Source of the DNA: Schlegelella_A sp038241255
Lineage (GTDB): Bacteria; Pseudomonadota; Gammaproteobacteria; Burkholderiales; Burkholderiaceae_C
Length of the DNA stretch: 64,000 nt
Direction: 5' to 3'
Assembly: GCA_038241255.1 (NCBI GenBank)
Contig: JBBRFW010000001.1
Span: forward strand, 59,343 to 123,342
A program made the translations under genes and the position numbers. Positions 53,575 to 61,697 of the stretch are shown here, piece after piece; the stretch's first letter is position 1; every line of letters begins with the position of its first letter. A model generated the notes under the pieces. It was not told the origin of the DNA, did not search any database, and worked only from the letters and a program-made list of their open reading frames with translations.

Positions 53575-53590
53575 TGGTCCGCGCTTTTTT
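53563..53590 (+). terminator. Intrinsic terminator in the thrS leader
   Basis: AAAAAGCGCGG (53563-53573) and CCGCGCTTTTT (53579-53589) form an 11-bp stem with a 5-base loop (CTGGT) followed by T-rich sequence (TTTTTTATT). It lies 18 bases before the thrS ATG, so it must be read through for expression. This is the expected layout of an attenuator. Confidence 0.85.
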
Positions 53591-53607
53591 ATTGCTGGAG
53601 TGTGTTC

Positions 53608-55527
53608 ATGATCTCGATCCAATTGCCCGACGGCTCGCGCCGCGAGTACCCTGGCCCGGTGACGGTCGACGAGGTCGCCGCCTCGATCGGCCCGGGGCTG
53701 GCCAAGGCAGCGCTCGGCGGCCGCATCGGCGAAGGCCAGGCGAGCCGCCTCGTCGACACCAGTTTTCGCATCGATCAGGACGAGAAGCTCGCGATCGTCA
53801 CCGAGAAGGACGCCGACGGCCTCTCGTTGATCCGTCACTCGACGGCGCACCTGCTCGCGTACGCGGTTAAGGAGCTCTTCCCGGATGCTCAGGTGACGAT
53901 CGGCCCGGAGATCGAGAACGGCTTCTACTACGACTTCGCGTACAAGCGGCCGTTTACGCCCGAGGACCTCGTCGCGATCGAAGTCAAGATGGCCGAGCTG
54001 GCCAGGAAGGACGAGCCGGTGACGCGCCGCATCCTGCCGCGCGACGAGGCGGTCGCCCATTTCAACGCCATGGGGGAAGCCTACAAGGCCGAGATCATCG
54101 CCTCGATCCCGGCCGGCGAAGACGTCTCGCTCTACCGAGAAGGCGCGTTCGAAGACCTGTGCCGCGGCCCGCACGTGCCGAGCACCGGCAAGCTCAAGCA
54201 CTTCAAGCTGATGAAGGTCGCCGGCGCCTACTGGCGCGGCGATTCGAAGAACGAGATGCTCCAGCGCATCTACGGCACGGCGTGGGCAACCAAGGACGAG
54301 CTGCAGCGCTACCTGCACATGCTCGAGGAGGCCGAGAAGCGCGACCACCGAAAGCTTGGCCGCGAGCTCGACCTGTTCCACATCGACGAAGTCGCGCCCG
54401 GGGTCGTCTTCTGGCATCCGAAAGGCTGGGCGCTTTGGCAGGCGATCGAGCGCTACATGCGGCAGGTCTACCTCGACACCGGCTATCAGGAGGTCAAGGG
54501 TCCGCAGCTTCTCGACAAGAGCCTGTGGGAAAAGACGGGCCACTGGCAGAACTACCGCGAGAACATGTTCACGACGGAGTCGGAGAAGCACGAATACGCG
54601 CTCAAGCCGATGAACTGTCCGGGCCACGTGCTGATCTTCAAGTCGCACCTGCGCAGCTACAGGGAGCTGCCGATACGATACGGCGAATTCGGCCAGTGCC
54701 ACCGCAACGAGCCGAGCGGCGCGCTGCACGGGATCATGCGCATCCGCGGTTTCACGCAGGACGACGGCCACGTGTTCTGCACCGAAGACCAGATCCTCGA
54801 CGAATGCGTCGCCTACACCGAGCAGCTGCAAAAGGTCTACCGCGACTTCGGCTTCACCGACATCATCTACAAGGTCGCGACTCGGCCCGACAACCGGGTC
54901 GGCGCCGACGACCTGTGGGACAAGGCCGAGTACGCGCTGCAGGAGGCGCTGCGCCGCTCCGGCTGCGAGTTCGTGATCGCCCCCGGCGACGGCGCCTTCT
55001 ACGGCCCGAAGATCGAGTACACGCTGAAGGACGCGCTCGGCCGCCCCTGGCAGCTCGGCACAATGCAGGTCGACTTCAACACCGCCGAGCGGCTCGGCGG
55101 CGACTACGTGACTGAGACGAGTGGGCGCGCCTTTCCGGTGATGCTGCACCGGGCGATCGTCGGCAGCTTCGAGCGCTTCATCGGCATCCTCCTGGAGCAT
55201 CACGCGGGTGCGATGCCGGCGTGGCTGGCGCCGGTGCAGGCGAGCGTCCTCAACATCTCGGAAAACTCCGCGGGCTACGCCCAGGAAGTTGCCAAAACAC
55301 TGCAAAAACAAGGACTTAGAGTCGAGAGCGATTTGCGGAACGAAAAAATCACCTATAAAATACGAGAGCATTCCTTGCAAAAGGTCCCGTACATCCTTGT
55401 CGTCGGCGACAAGGAGATGGCAAACGGGGCCGTTTCCGTGCGCGCCCGGGGCAATCACGATCTCGGTGCGATGCCGCTCGGCGACTTCACTGCGAAGCTC
55501 GTCGACGACGTCGCCAGAAAGACGTGA
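53608..55527 (+). CDS. thrS: Threonyl-tRNA synthetase
   Basis: This class II synthetase charges tRNA-Thr. The 639-aa chain is full length: N-terminal TGS domain (residues 1-62), editing domain with HSTAHLLAYAVKELFP (about 73-88; the H-x-x-x-H pattern), and core with motif 1 GPQLLDKSLWEKTGHW. The zinc-site region MNCPGHVLIFKSHLRSYREL is at about 334-353, motif 2 FGQCHRNEPSGALHGIMRIRGF follows, and motif 3 lies near GRAFPVMLHRAIVGSFERF. The C-terminal anticodon-binding domain ends AKLVDDVARKT. I chose ATG 53608 (GGAG seven bases upstream) over GTG 53602. Confidence 0.96.
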   Translation: MISIQLPDGSRREYPGPVTVDEVAASIGPGLAKAALGGRIGEGQASRLVDTSFRIDQDEKLAIVTEKDADGLSLIRHSTAHLLAYAVKELFPDAQVTIGPEIENGFYYDFAYKRPFTPEDLVAIEVKMAELARKDEPVTRRILPRDEAVAHFNAMGEAYKAEIIASIPAGEDVSLYREGAFEDLCRGPHVPSTGKLKHFKLMKVAGAYWRGDSKNEMLQRIYGTAWATKDELQRYLHMLEEAEKRDHRKLGRELDLFHIDEVAPGVVFWHPKGWALWQAIERYMRQVYLDTGYQEVKGPQLLDKSLWEKTGHWQNYRENMFTTESEKHEYALKPMNCPGHVLIFKSHLRSYRELPIRYGEFGQCHRNEPSGALHGIMRIRGFTQDDGHVFCTEDQILDECVAYTEQLQKVYRDFGFTDIIYKVATRPDNRVGADDLWDKAEYALQEALRRSGCEFVIAPGDGAFYGPKIEYTLKDALGRPWQLGTMQVDFNTAERLGGDYVTETSGRAFPVMLHRAIVGSFERFIGILLEHHAGAMPAWLAPVQASVLNISENSAGYAQEVAKTLQKQGLRVESDLRNEKITYKIREHSLQKVPYILVVGDKEMANGAVSVRARGNHDLGAMPLGDFTAKLVDDVARKT

Positions 55528-55534
55528 GAGCACC

Positions 55535-55558
55535 TGGCCCGAAGCGTCATTCGGGCCA
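55535..55558 (+). terminator. Hairpin between thrS and infC
   Basis: TGGCCCGAA (55535-55543) pairs perfectly with TTCGGGCCA (55550-55558) around a 6-base loop, followed by GGGCGCGC and then TTTGTTTGTTTG. It may be a partial terminator or an RNA processing site that separates thrS from infC mRNA. Confidence 0.55.
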
Positions 55559-55618
55559 TTGGGCGCGCTTTGTTTGTTTGTGAGCCCGTCGCCTGGGGCT
55601 CGATGAAAGGCATTTCAC

Positions 55619-56167
55619 ATCGCTACTTTTGCTGACCGTCGCCAACCCAATGCCGAGCGCAAGCACCGGCTCAACCGGGAAATCCTCGCCCCTGAAGTCC
55701 GACTGAACGGACCCGAGAACGAACCACTCGGAATCGTCCCGATCGCCGACGCCCTGCGCCTTGCCGGCGAGCAGGATGTCGATCTCGTCGAGATCGTCGC
55801 CCAAGCCGATCCGCCGGTCTGCCGGCTGATGGACTACGGCAAGTTCAAGTACCAGGAGCAGAAGCGCGCGGCCGAGGCGAAGTCGAAGCAGAAAGTCATC
55901 GAAGTCAAGGAAGTCAAGTTCCGCCCGGGCACCGACGAAGGCGACTACGCGATCAAGATGAGAAATCTGCGCCGCTTCATCGAGGAAGACGGCGACAAGG
56001 GAAAAGTGACGCTGCGCTACCGCGGCCGCGAGATCACGCACCAGGACATCGGCATGCGCCTCCTGGAGCGGATCCGCGACGAACTGGCCGACGTCTCGGT
56101 CGTCGAGCACATGCCCAAGCTCGAGGGACGACAGATGGTGATGGTGCTCGCGCCCAAGCGGAAGTAG
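55619..56167 (+). CDS. infC: Translation initiation factor IF-3, ATC start codon
   Basis: IF-3 binds the 30S subunit and checks the start codon. The frame opens after TGA (55604-55606) and contains no ATG, GTG or TTG before conserved sequence; the codon at the right place is ATC (55619-55621), with AAAGG eight bases upstream. This gives 182 aa: an N-domain (RLNREILAPEVRLNGPENEP, LGIVPIADALRLA), the linker PPVCRLMDYGKFKYQEQKR and a C-domain (VKEVKFRPGTDEGDY, LRYRGREITHQDIG, MVMVLAPKRK). A rare ATT/ATC start in infC is the basis of IF-3 autoregulation in other bacteria, and the same is expected here. Confidence 0.93.
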   Translation: MATFADRRQPNAERKHRLNREILAPEVRLNGPENEPLGIVPIADALRLAGEQDVDLVEIVAQADPPVCRLMDYGKFKYQEQKRAAEAKSKQKVIEVKEVKFRPGTDEGDYAIKMRNLRRFIEEDGDKGKVTLRYRGREITHQDIGMRLLERIRDELADVSVVEHMPKLEGRQMVMVLAPKRK

Positions 56168-56292
56168 GGCGGGAGTCGGAGAGCAATTCGATCGAGCGCA
56201 GGGCGCTCGGTCGCCACAAGCGGCTGCAGGCTTGCAAGACGACGGGTGTTCCCGGCGGCGCCTGGCAGCAGCAACCAAAGAAGGAGCAGTCC

Positions 56293-56496
56293 ATGCCCAA
56301 GATGAAGACGAAGAAGAGCGCCGCGAAGCGGTTCCGGGTCCGCCCGGGCGGCACCGTCAAGCGCGGCCAGGCGTTCAAGCGCCACATCCTGACGAAGAAG
56401 TCGACCAAGACGAAGCGTCACCTGCGCGGCGCCGTGACCGTCGACAAGACCAACATGGGCCACATGGCGCAGATGCTGCCGTTCGCGGGTCTGTGA
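56293..56496 (+). CDS. rpmI: 50S ribosomal protein L35
   Basis: The 67-aa basic protein starts MPKMKTKKSAAKRFRVRPGG and shows the family core KRGQAFKRHILTKKSTKTKR with the end NMGHMAQMLPF. Length and composition match L35, a late-assembling large-subunit protein. GGAGCAG precedes the ATG. It stands in the usual infC-rpmI-rplT order. Confidence 0.97.
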   Translation: MPKMKTKKSAAKRFRVRPGGTVKRGQAFKRHILTKKSTKTKRHLRGAVTVDKTNMGHMAQMLPFAGL

Positions 56497-56534
56497 CCGT
56501 CGCCTCGTCGCTCAACTTCGAAAGGAACTAGAAC

Positions 56535-56891
56535 ATGCCTCGCGTCAAACGCGGCGTCACCGCGCGTGCCCGCCACAAGAAAGTCCTCGCCCTCGCCAAG
56601 GGTTTCCGCGGCCGCCGGAAGAATGTTTTCCGCATCGCCAAGGAAGCGGTCATGCGCGCCGGGCAGTACGCCTATCGAGACCGCCGCACCAAGAAGCGCG
56701 TCTTCCGCCAGCTCTGGATCGCGCGCATCAATGCCGCGACGCGCGGCCTCGGCGTTACCTACAGCAAGTTCATGGCCGGCCTGAAAAAGGCGCAGATCGA
56801 CATCGACCGCAAGGTCCTCGCCGACATGGCCGTCCACGACCCGGCCGCCTTCGGCGCCGTCGTCGAGAAGGTGCGCCCGCACCTGTCCTGA
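56535..56891 (+). CDS. rplT: 50S ribosomal protein L20
   Basis: The 118-aa protein begins MPRVKRGVTARARHKKVLAL, followed by AKGFRGRRKNVFRIAKEAV and RDRRTKKRVFRQLWIARINA, all typical of L20. L20 binds 23S rRNA early in assembly and in other bacteria represses its own operon by binding the rpmI leader; nothing here contradicts that. AAAGGAAC precedes the ATG. A strong hairpin follows at 56901-56922. Confidence 0.97.
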   Translation: MPRVKRGVTARARHKKVLALAKGFRGRRKNVFRIAKEAVMRAGQYAYRDRRTKKRVFRQLWIARINAATRGLGVTYSKFMAGLKKAQIDIDRKVLADMAVHDPAAFGAVVEKVRPHLS

Positions 56892-56900
56892 ACTTGCCTT

Positions 56901-56922
56901 GCCGGCGCCGCGTGGCGCCGGC
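56901..56922 (+). terminator. Strong hairpin between rplT and pheS
   Basis: GCCGGCGCC (56901-56909) and GGCGCCGGC (56914-56922) form a perfect 9-bp stem with a 4-base loop. No U-tract follows, so it may be an mRNA-processing or stabilising element. I searched the 74-base spacer for a Phe-rich leader peptide and found none. Confidence 0.55.
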
Positions 56923-56965
56923 CGGGTCGCTGCCGGCATAGCGACGCCGGCCACGTCGCCCCACG

Positions 56966-58009
56966 ATGAACGATCTCAAACCGGTGGTCGACAGCGCGCT
57001 CGCGAACTTCGCCGGCGCGAGAACGCCTGCCGAGCTCGAGGACGCCAAGGCACGCTATCTCGGCAAGAGCGGCATCGTCACCGAGCAGATGAAGGCGCTC
57101 GGCGCCCTCTCTGGCGAGCAGAAGAAGGCGCGCGGCGCTGAGATCAACGCCGCCAAGCAGGCGATCGACGCCGCGCTCGTCGCACGCCGAGCGGCGCTCG
57201 CCGAAGCGCAGCTCGAAAGCCAGCTCGCGGCGCAGGCGCTCGACGTCTCCTTGCCCGGAAGAAGCCGGGGCAATGCCGGCATCCACCCGGTCAGTCGCGC
57301 GCTCGAGCGCATCGAGGCGATCTTCACCTCGCTCGGCTTCGAGGTGGCCGACGGTCCCGAGATCGAGACCGACTGGTACAGCTTCACCGCCCTCAACAAC
57401 CCCGAAAACCATCCTGCGCGCTCGATGCAGGACACGTTCTACGTCGACATCAAGGACGGCGACGGGCGCTGGCTCAACCTGCGCCCGCACACCTCGCCAA
57501 TGCAGATCCGCCACGCGCAGGCGCACGCGAAGAAGCACGCGGGGGCGGCCGTGATGCCCGACGTGCGGGTGATCGCGCCCGGCCGCACCTATCGCGTCGA
57601 CAACGACGCCACGCACTCGCCGATGTTCCACCAGGTCGAGGGCCTGTGGCTGGGCGAGAACGTGAGCTTCCGCGACCTGAAGGCCGTCTACCTCGATTTC
57701 ATGCAGGCATTTTTCGAGACGAGCGAGCTGAAGCTTCGCTTTCGGCCGAGCTACTTCCCCTTCACCGAGCCGAGCGCCGAGATCGACCTGATGTTCGAGT
57801 CGGGTCCGCTCGCCGGCCGCTGGCTCGAGGTGTCCGGCTCCGGCCAGGTGCACCCGCAGGTGGTCCGCAACATGGGCTTCGACGCGGAGAGGGTGATCGG
57901 CTTCGCGTTCGGCTCGGGCATCGACCGCCTCGCGATGCTGCGCTACGGCATCGACGACCTGCGCCTTTTCTTCGACGGCGACCTGCGCTTCCTGCGCCAG
58001 TTCGCGTAG
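56966..58009 (+). CDS. pheS: Phenylalanyl-tRNA synthetase alpha subunit
   Basis: This is the catalytic subunit of the alpha2-beta2 enzyme, 347 aa. An N-terminal coiled coil (about 1-90, with YLGKSGIVTEQMKALG) contacts tRNA-Phe. The class II core has GFEVADGPEIETDWYSFTAL (about 116-135), HPARSMQDTFY, the motif-2 stretch LRPHTSPMQIRHAQ and VIAPGRTYRVDNDATHSPMFHQVEG. Motif 3 is in GFAFGSGIDRLAMLRYGIDD near the end. The beta-subunit gene begins 5 bases after the stop. Confidence 0.96.
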   Translation: MNDLKPVVDSALANFAGARTPAELEDAKARYLGKSGIVTEQMKALGALSGEQKKARGAEINAAKQAIDAALVARRAALAEAQLESQLAAQALDVSLPGRSRGNAGIHPVSRALERIEAIFTSLGFEVADGPEIETDWYSFTALNNPENHPARSMQDTFYVDIKDGDGRWLNLRPHTSPMQIRHAQAHAKKHAGAAVMPDVRVIAPGRTYRVDNDATHSPMFHQVEGLWLGENVSFRDLKAVYLDFMQAFFETSELKLRFRPSYFPFTEPSAEIDLMFESGPLAGRWLEVSGSGQVHPQVVRNMGFDAERVIGFAFGSGIDRLAMLRYGIDDLRLFFDGDLRFLRQFA

Positions 58010-58014
58010 CTCCC

Positions 58015-60447
58015 GTGCAATTCCCCGAATCCTGGCTGCGCGAGTTCTGCGATCCGCCGATCGACACCGCGGCGCTGGCCGAGCGGCTGACGATGGCCGG
58101 GCTCGAGGTCGAAAGCCTGCGCCCGGTCGCGCCGCCGTTCAGCGGCGTGGTCGTCGCGCGCGTCCTGTCGGTGGTGCCGCATCCGAACGCCGATCGCTTG
58201 CGCGTCTGCGCGGTCGACGTCGGCGCCGCGGCGCCACTTTCGATCGTCTGCGGCGCGCCCAATGTGCGTGCCGGGATGAAGACGCCGTGCGCCCTCGTCG
58301 GCGCAGAGCTGCCGCCTGCGAAGGAGGGCGAGAGCGGGCCGTTCCAGATCGCGGTCGGCAAGATCCGCGGCGTCGAGAGCCGCGGCATGCTCTGCTCGGC
58401 GCGAGAGCTGAAGCTCTCGGACGACCACGAAGGCCTGCTCGCACTCGACGACAACGCCATCGTCGGCACCGATCTGCGCGCTGCGCTCGGCCTCGACGAC
58501 ACCATCTTCACCCTCAAGCTGACGCCTAACCTCGGCCACGCGCTCAGCGTATACGGCGTCGCCCGCGAGCTCGCTGCGATCACCGGCGCGCCGCTGAAGG
58601 CGCCCACCTTCCCGAACGTGCCCGTCGACGGTGATCGACGGTTGGCCGTGACGATCGAAGCCCCCGACCTGTGCGGGCGGTTCTCCGGTCGCATCGTCGC
58701 TGGCGTCGACGCCAAGGCGACGACGCCGCGCTGGATGGCCGAGCGCCTCGCGCGCTGCGGCCAGCGCACGGTCTCGCCCCTGGTCGATATCTCGAACTAC
58801 GTGATGTTCGAGCTCGGCCGGCCGTCGCATATCTTCGACCTCGACAAGATCGAAGGCGGCCTCACCGTGCGCTGGGGCCGCCCGGGCGAATCGCTCGAGC
58901 TGCTGAACGGCAGCACGGTCGAGGTCGACGCCACCGTCGGCGTTATCGCCGACCAGGCCCGCGTCGAGTCGCTCGCCGGGATCATGGGCGGGGCGGCGAC
59001 GGCGGTATCGGATGCCACGCGCAACGTCTACGTCGAGGCCGCGTTTTGGTGGCCCGACGCCGTCGCGGGACGCTCGCGCCGCTATCACTTCTCGACCGAC
59101 GCCGGCCATCGCTTCGAGCGCGGCGTCGACCCCGCCACCACCGTCGAGCACATCGAGCGCCTGACGTCGCTGATCGTCGAGATCTGCGGCGGCGCGCAGA
59201 CGCGTTGCGGGCCGATCGACGATCAGGTCGCCGCGCTGCCGGCGCTAGCGCCGGTGACGCTTCGCGTTGCCCGCGCCGCCAAAGTCATCGGGATGCCCGT
59301 CACCCAGCGCGACTGCGAAGGCGTGATGGCCCGGCTCGGTTTCCGATCGACGAGCCGGCCCGGCGAGATCGACGTGGTGCCGCCCAGCTGGCGCTTCGAC
59401 ATTCGGCTCGAGGAAGACCTAATCGAGGAAGTCATTCGGCTGACCGGCTACGAGGCGCTGCCGGCCGGTCCGGCGCGCGGCATGCTGCAGGCGAAGGTCG
59501 CGAGCGAATCTCGGCGCGGCCCGAGCGTGCTGCGCCACGCGATGGCCGCCCTCGGCTGGCAGGAGACGATCAGCTTCAGCTTCGTCGACGAACGCTGGGA
59601 GCGTGACTTCGCGGCCAATTCGGCGCCGATCCGCGTCGTCAACCCCATTGCCTCGAACCAATCGGTGATGCGATCGAGCCTGCTCGGCAGCTTGGTCGAG
59701 GTCCTGCGCTTGAACCTTGCGCGCAAGCAAGCGCGCGTGCGCGTGTTCGAACTCGGCAAGGTCTTCCTGCGCGACGACGCCAGCACCGCCGGCCCTCTCG
59801 GCGTCGCCGGCGTGCGCCAGCCGCTCAGGCTCGGCGGCCTCGCCTACGGCCCGGTCGCACCAGCGCAATGGGGCAGCGCCGAGCGCGGCGTCGACTTCTT
59901 CGACGTCAAGGGCGACATCGAAGCGCTGCTCGCGCCTGCGGTCGCGTGTTTCGTCGCCGCGTCGCACCCGGCGCTGCACCCGGGCCGAAGCGCCGCCGTC
60001 GAGCTCGACGGCGTGCGCATCGGCTTCGTCGGCGAGCTCCATCCGCGTTGGCGACAGTCGAACGAGATCCCGGGCAACGCGATCGTCTTCGAGCTCGACG
60101 CCGAAGCCTTGCAGCAGCGCCCCGTGCCGAGCCTCGTGCCGCTGCCCAAGCAGCAGTCGACGTGGCGCGACATCGCGGTCGTCGTGGCCCGCGACGTGAC
60201 GCACGCGGCGTTGATCGACGCCCTCGCCGCGGCCGGCGAGGGCGCCATGCGCGACGCGACGCTGTTCGACATCTTCGAGCCGCCGCAAGGTGCCGCCGGC
60301 ATCGCCGCGGGCGAGCGCAGCCTTGCGGTCCGTCTCGAGCTGCGCGACGACGGCCGCACCCTCACCGACGAGCAAATCGAGCGCGTCGTCGGTGCGGTCG
60401 TCGCTTCGCTCGTCAGGCGTCTCGGCGCCCGCCTTCGTCAACAGTAG
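58015..60447 (+). CDS. pheT: Phenylalanyl-tRNA synthetase beta subunit
   Basis: The 810-aa chain starts at GTG 58015 (VQFPESWLREFCDPP). Domains in order are: tRNA-binding EMAP-like domain (about 39-150, VVARVLSVVPHPNADRLRVC and FQIAVGKIRGVESRGMLCS), the B3/B4 editing region (about 200-380), B5 (about 400-475), the catalytic-like core (about 480-690) and the C-terminal FDX-ACB anticodon fold (about 715-810, QSTWRDIAVVVARDVTHAAL). The start is supported by its position 5 bases after pheS and by the family N-terminus. It forms the heterotetramer with PheS. Confidence 0.96.
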   Translation: MQFPESWLREFCDPPIDTAALAERLTMAGLEVESLRPVAPPFSGVVVARVLSVVPHPNADRLRVCAVDVGAAAPLSIVCGAPNVRAGMKTPCALVGAELPPAKEGESGPFQIAVGKIRGVESRGMLCSARELKLSDDHEGLLALDDNAIVGTDLRAALGLDDTIFTLKLTPNLGHALSVYGVARELAAITGAPLKAPTFPNVPVDGDRRLAVTIEAPDLCGRFSGRIVAGVDAKATTPRWMAERLARCGQRTVSPLVDISNYVMFELGRPSHIFDLDKIEGGLTVRWGRPGESLELLNGSTVEVDATVGVIADQARVESLAGIMGGAATAVSDATRNVYVEAAFWWPDAVAGRSRRYHFSTDAGHRFERGVDPATTVEHIERLTSLIVEICGGAQTRCGPIDDQVAALPALAPVTLRVARAAKVIGMPVTQRDCEGVMARLGFRSTSRPGEIDVVPPSWRFDIRLEEDLIEEVIRLTGYEALPAGPARGMLQAKVASESRRGPSVLRHAMAALGWQETISFSFVDERWERDFAANSAPIRVVNPIASNQSVMRSSLLGSLVEVLRLNLARKQARVRVFELGKVFLRDDASTAGPLGVAGVRQPLRLGGLAYGPVAPAQWGSAERGVDFFDVKGDIEALLAPAVACFVAASHPALHPGRSAAVELDGVRIGFVGELHPRWRQSNEIPGNAIVFELDAEALQQRPVPSLVPLPKQQSTWRDIAVVVARDVTHAALIDALAAAGEGAMRDATLFDIFEPPQGAAGIAAGERSLAVRLELRDDGRTLTDEQIERVVGAVVASLVRRLGARLRQQ

Positions 60448-60463
60448 CCGACGTCAGGACGCC

Positions 60464-60826
60464 ATGGCCCGCCCCGGTTCCCCGCCCGACCGCGTTCTCC
60501 TGCCGACGCTGGTCACGCCGACGCTGACCAAGGCCGAGCTCGCCGAGCTGCTGTTCGAGCGCCTCGGCCTGAACAAGCGCGAGTCGAAGGACATGGTCGA
60601 GGCCTTCTTCGAGCTGATCTACGCGACGCTGCTGTCGGGCGACGACGTCAAGATGTCGGGCTTCGGCAACTTCAACATCCGGCGCAAGGCGCCGCGCCCC
60701 GGGCGCAATCCGCGCACCGGCGAGGCGATCCCGATCAAGGCCCGGCATGTCGTGACTTTTCACGCGAGCCATAAACTAAAGGGAGTTGTGCAGGGCGACA
60801 CGCCGGTCGCAGACGACTTCGAGTAA
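60464..60826 (+). CDS. ihfA: Integration host factor alpha subunit
   Basis: This DNA-bending protein pairs with IhfB. Its 120 aa include an N-terminal extension of about 20 residues (MARPGSPPDRVLLPTLVT) before the usual start TLTKAELAELLFERLGLNKR. The core continues with VEAFFELIYATLLSGDDVKM and SGFGNFNIRRKAPRPGRNPR with TGEAIPI, where the conserved Pro intercalates in the minor groove. CAGGA precedes the ATG. Position directly after pheT is the general proteobacterial order. Confidence 0.95.
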   Translation: MARPGSPPDRVLLPTLVTPTLTKAELAELLFERLGLNKRESKDMVEAFFELIYATLLSGDDVKMSGFGNFNIRRKAPRPGRNPRTGEAIPIKARHVVTFHASHKLKGVVQGDTPVADDFE

Positions 60827-60860
60827 AGTCGAGCTTTATCTCCTGATCCTATTGATTTTC

Positions 60861-61316
60861 ATGGAGAAAACGCTACCTGCGATCCCCGCCAAGCGATACT
60901 TCACGATCGGCGAAGTGAGCGAGCTCTGCGGCGTCAAGCCGTACGTGCTGCGCTACTGGGAGCAGGAGTTCACGCAGCTCAAGCCGATGAAACGGCGCGG
61001 CAACCGGCGCTATTACCAGCACCACGAGGTGCTCCTGATCCGGCGCATTCGCGAGCTGCTCTACGAGCAGGGGTTCACGATCAGCGGCGCCCGCAACCGC
61101 CTCACCGACGGCGCCGCAACACGTCAGGAGGCGGCCGCATCGCGGCCGAGGCCGGAGCCAGCCGAGACCGTGCGTGGCAACGACCAAGATCGCGATCGCG
61201 ATGGACCCTCGGGCGATCTCGACGGCGCGGCGTTCGATTCGCTCGAGTCGGTGACGCTTTCTTCGGCGCAGGTACGGCAGGAGCTGCTCTCGATACGCGG
61301 CCTCCTCGGTCCTTGA
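60861..61316 (+). CDS. MerR-family transcriptional regulator next to ihfA
   Basis: The 151-aa protein has the MerR helix-turn-helix (KRYFTIGEVSELCGVKPYVL with RYWEQEFTQLKP, about residues 11-42) and the wing KRRGNRRYYQHHEVLLIRRI. After about residue 80 there is a charged, poorly conserved linker and a short C-terminal helix (SSAQVRQELLSIRGLL). No metal-binding Cys is present. This ihfA-adjacent MerR protein is widely kept in beta- and gammaproteobacteria; its target is not established. The tRNA-Pro gene follows after 29 bases. Confidence 0.9.
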   Translation: MEKTLPAIPAKRYFTIGEVSELCGVKPYVLRYWEQEFTQLKPMKRRGNRRYYQHHEVLLIRRIRELLYEQGFTISGARNRLTDGAATRQEAAASRPRPEPAETVRGNDQDRDRDGPSGDLDGAAFDSLESVTLSSAQVRQELLSIRGLLGP

Positions 61317-61331
61317 GGCGAGGCGCCTGCC

Positions 61332-61337
61332 TATAAT
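61332..61337 (+). promoter_or_regulatory. -10 box of tRNA-Pro
   Basis: A perfect TATAAT lies 8 bases before the mature 5' end of the tRNA. The -35 is not clear: TTGAGG (61313-61318) is only 13 bases upstream of the -10 box. Confidence 0.5.
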
Positions 61338-61345
61338 CCGCGCGA

Positions 61346-61422
<77 letters not shown>

Positions 61423-61430
61423 ATGAAATC

Positions 61431-61470
61431 AATGGGTTAGCAGCGATGAGCTGCTAGCCCATTTGACTTT
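61431..61470 (+). terminator. Terminator after tRNA-Pro (module copy A)
   Basis: AATGGGTTAGCAGC (61431-61444) pairs with GCTGCTAGCCCATT (61450-61463) over a 5-base loop; 13 of 14 pairs are Watson-Crick and one is G-T. TTGACTTTT follows. The sequence from the tRNA CCA through this hairpin resembles that after the tRNA-Asp fragment (61744-61786), so the hairpin belongs to the duplicated module. Confidence 0.75.
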
Positions 61471-61480
61471 TGAGAGTCCC

Positions 61481-61502
61481 CGTCCTAACGCCGTCCTAGA
61501 TT
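61481..61502. repeat. Direct repeats with 11-bp period (copy A), possible integrase arm-type sites
   Basis: CGTCCTAACGC (61481-61491) is followed by CGTCCTAGATT (61492-61502); the first seven bases repeat exactly. The position after a tRNA end and hairpin, and the one-helical-turn spacing, match copy B at 61803-61824. This is the expected look of arm-type binding sites for a tyrosine recombinase (inference). Confidence 0.5.
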
Positions 61503-61680
61503 TGCAGCATCGGCGCGATGTTCAGGCGTTGCGGCGATCCAACTATCGACCATCGATAGACGTGCTCAATCCAGGGCTAGAAGCCGAGATCTTTGCTCGC
61601 AACTTGAGGGAGGCGGCCGCGTCGTTCAGTTGCGGATCTGAAGCACCGGGGTTGCGGCCATCGAGCTAAAGCAACACTCT
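61503..61680 (-). pseudogene. Decayed copy (A) of the ORF at 61828-62109
   Basis: On the minus strand ATPVLQIRN (about 61652-61626) and then RLPQVASKDLGF (about 61617-61582) correspond to GTPVLQVHYRE and SLSQVANEEFG of copy B, but in different frames and interrupted by stops. DNA identities such as GCGGCGATCCAAC and GAAGCACCGGGG are shared by both copies. The copy is dead; the original function is unknown. Confidence 0.55.
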
Positions 61681-61697
61681 CTCGATATTCTGGATGA

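Noticed and set aside
53425..53607. T-box riboswitch before thrS
   Set aside because: No T-box sequence or specifier-loop architecture is recognisable, the leader is too short, and the Thr-rich peptide offers a better explanation.
56892..56965. Phenylalanine leader peptide/attenuator before pheST
   Set aside because: No short frame with Phe codons (TTC/TTT runs) and no terminator with U-tract is present; only a plain GC hairpin.
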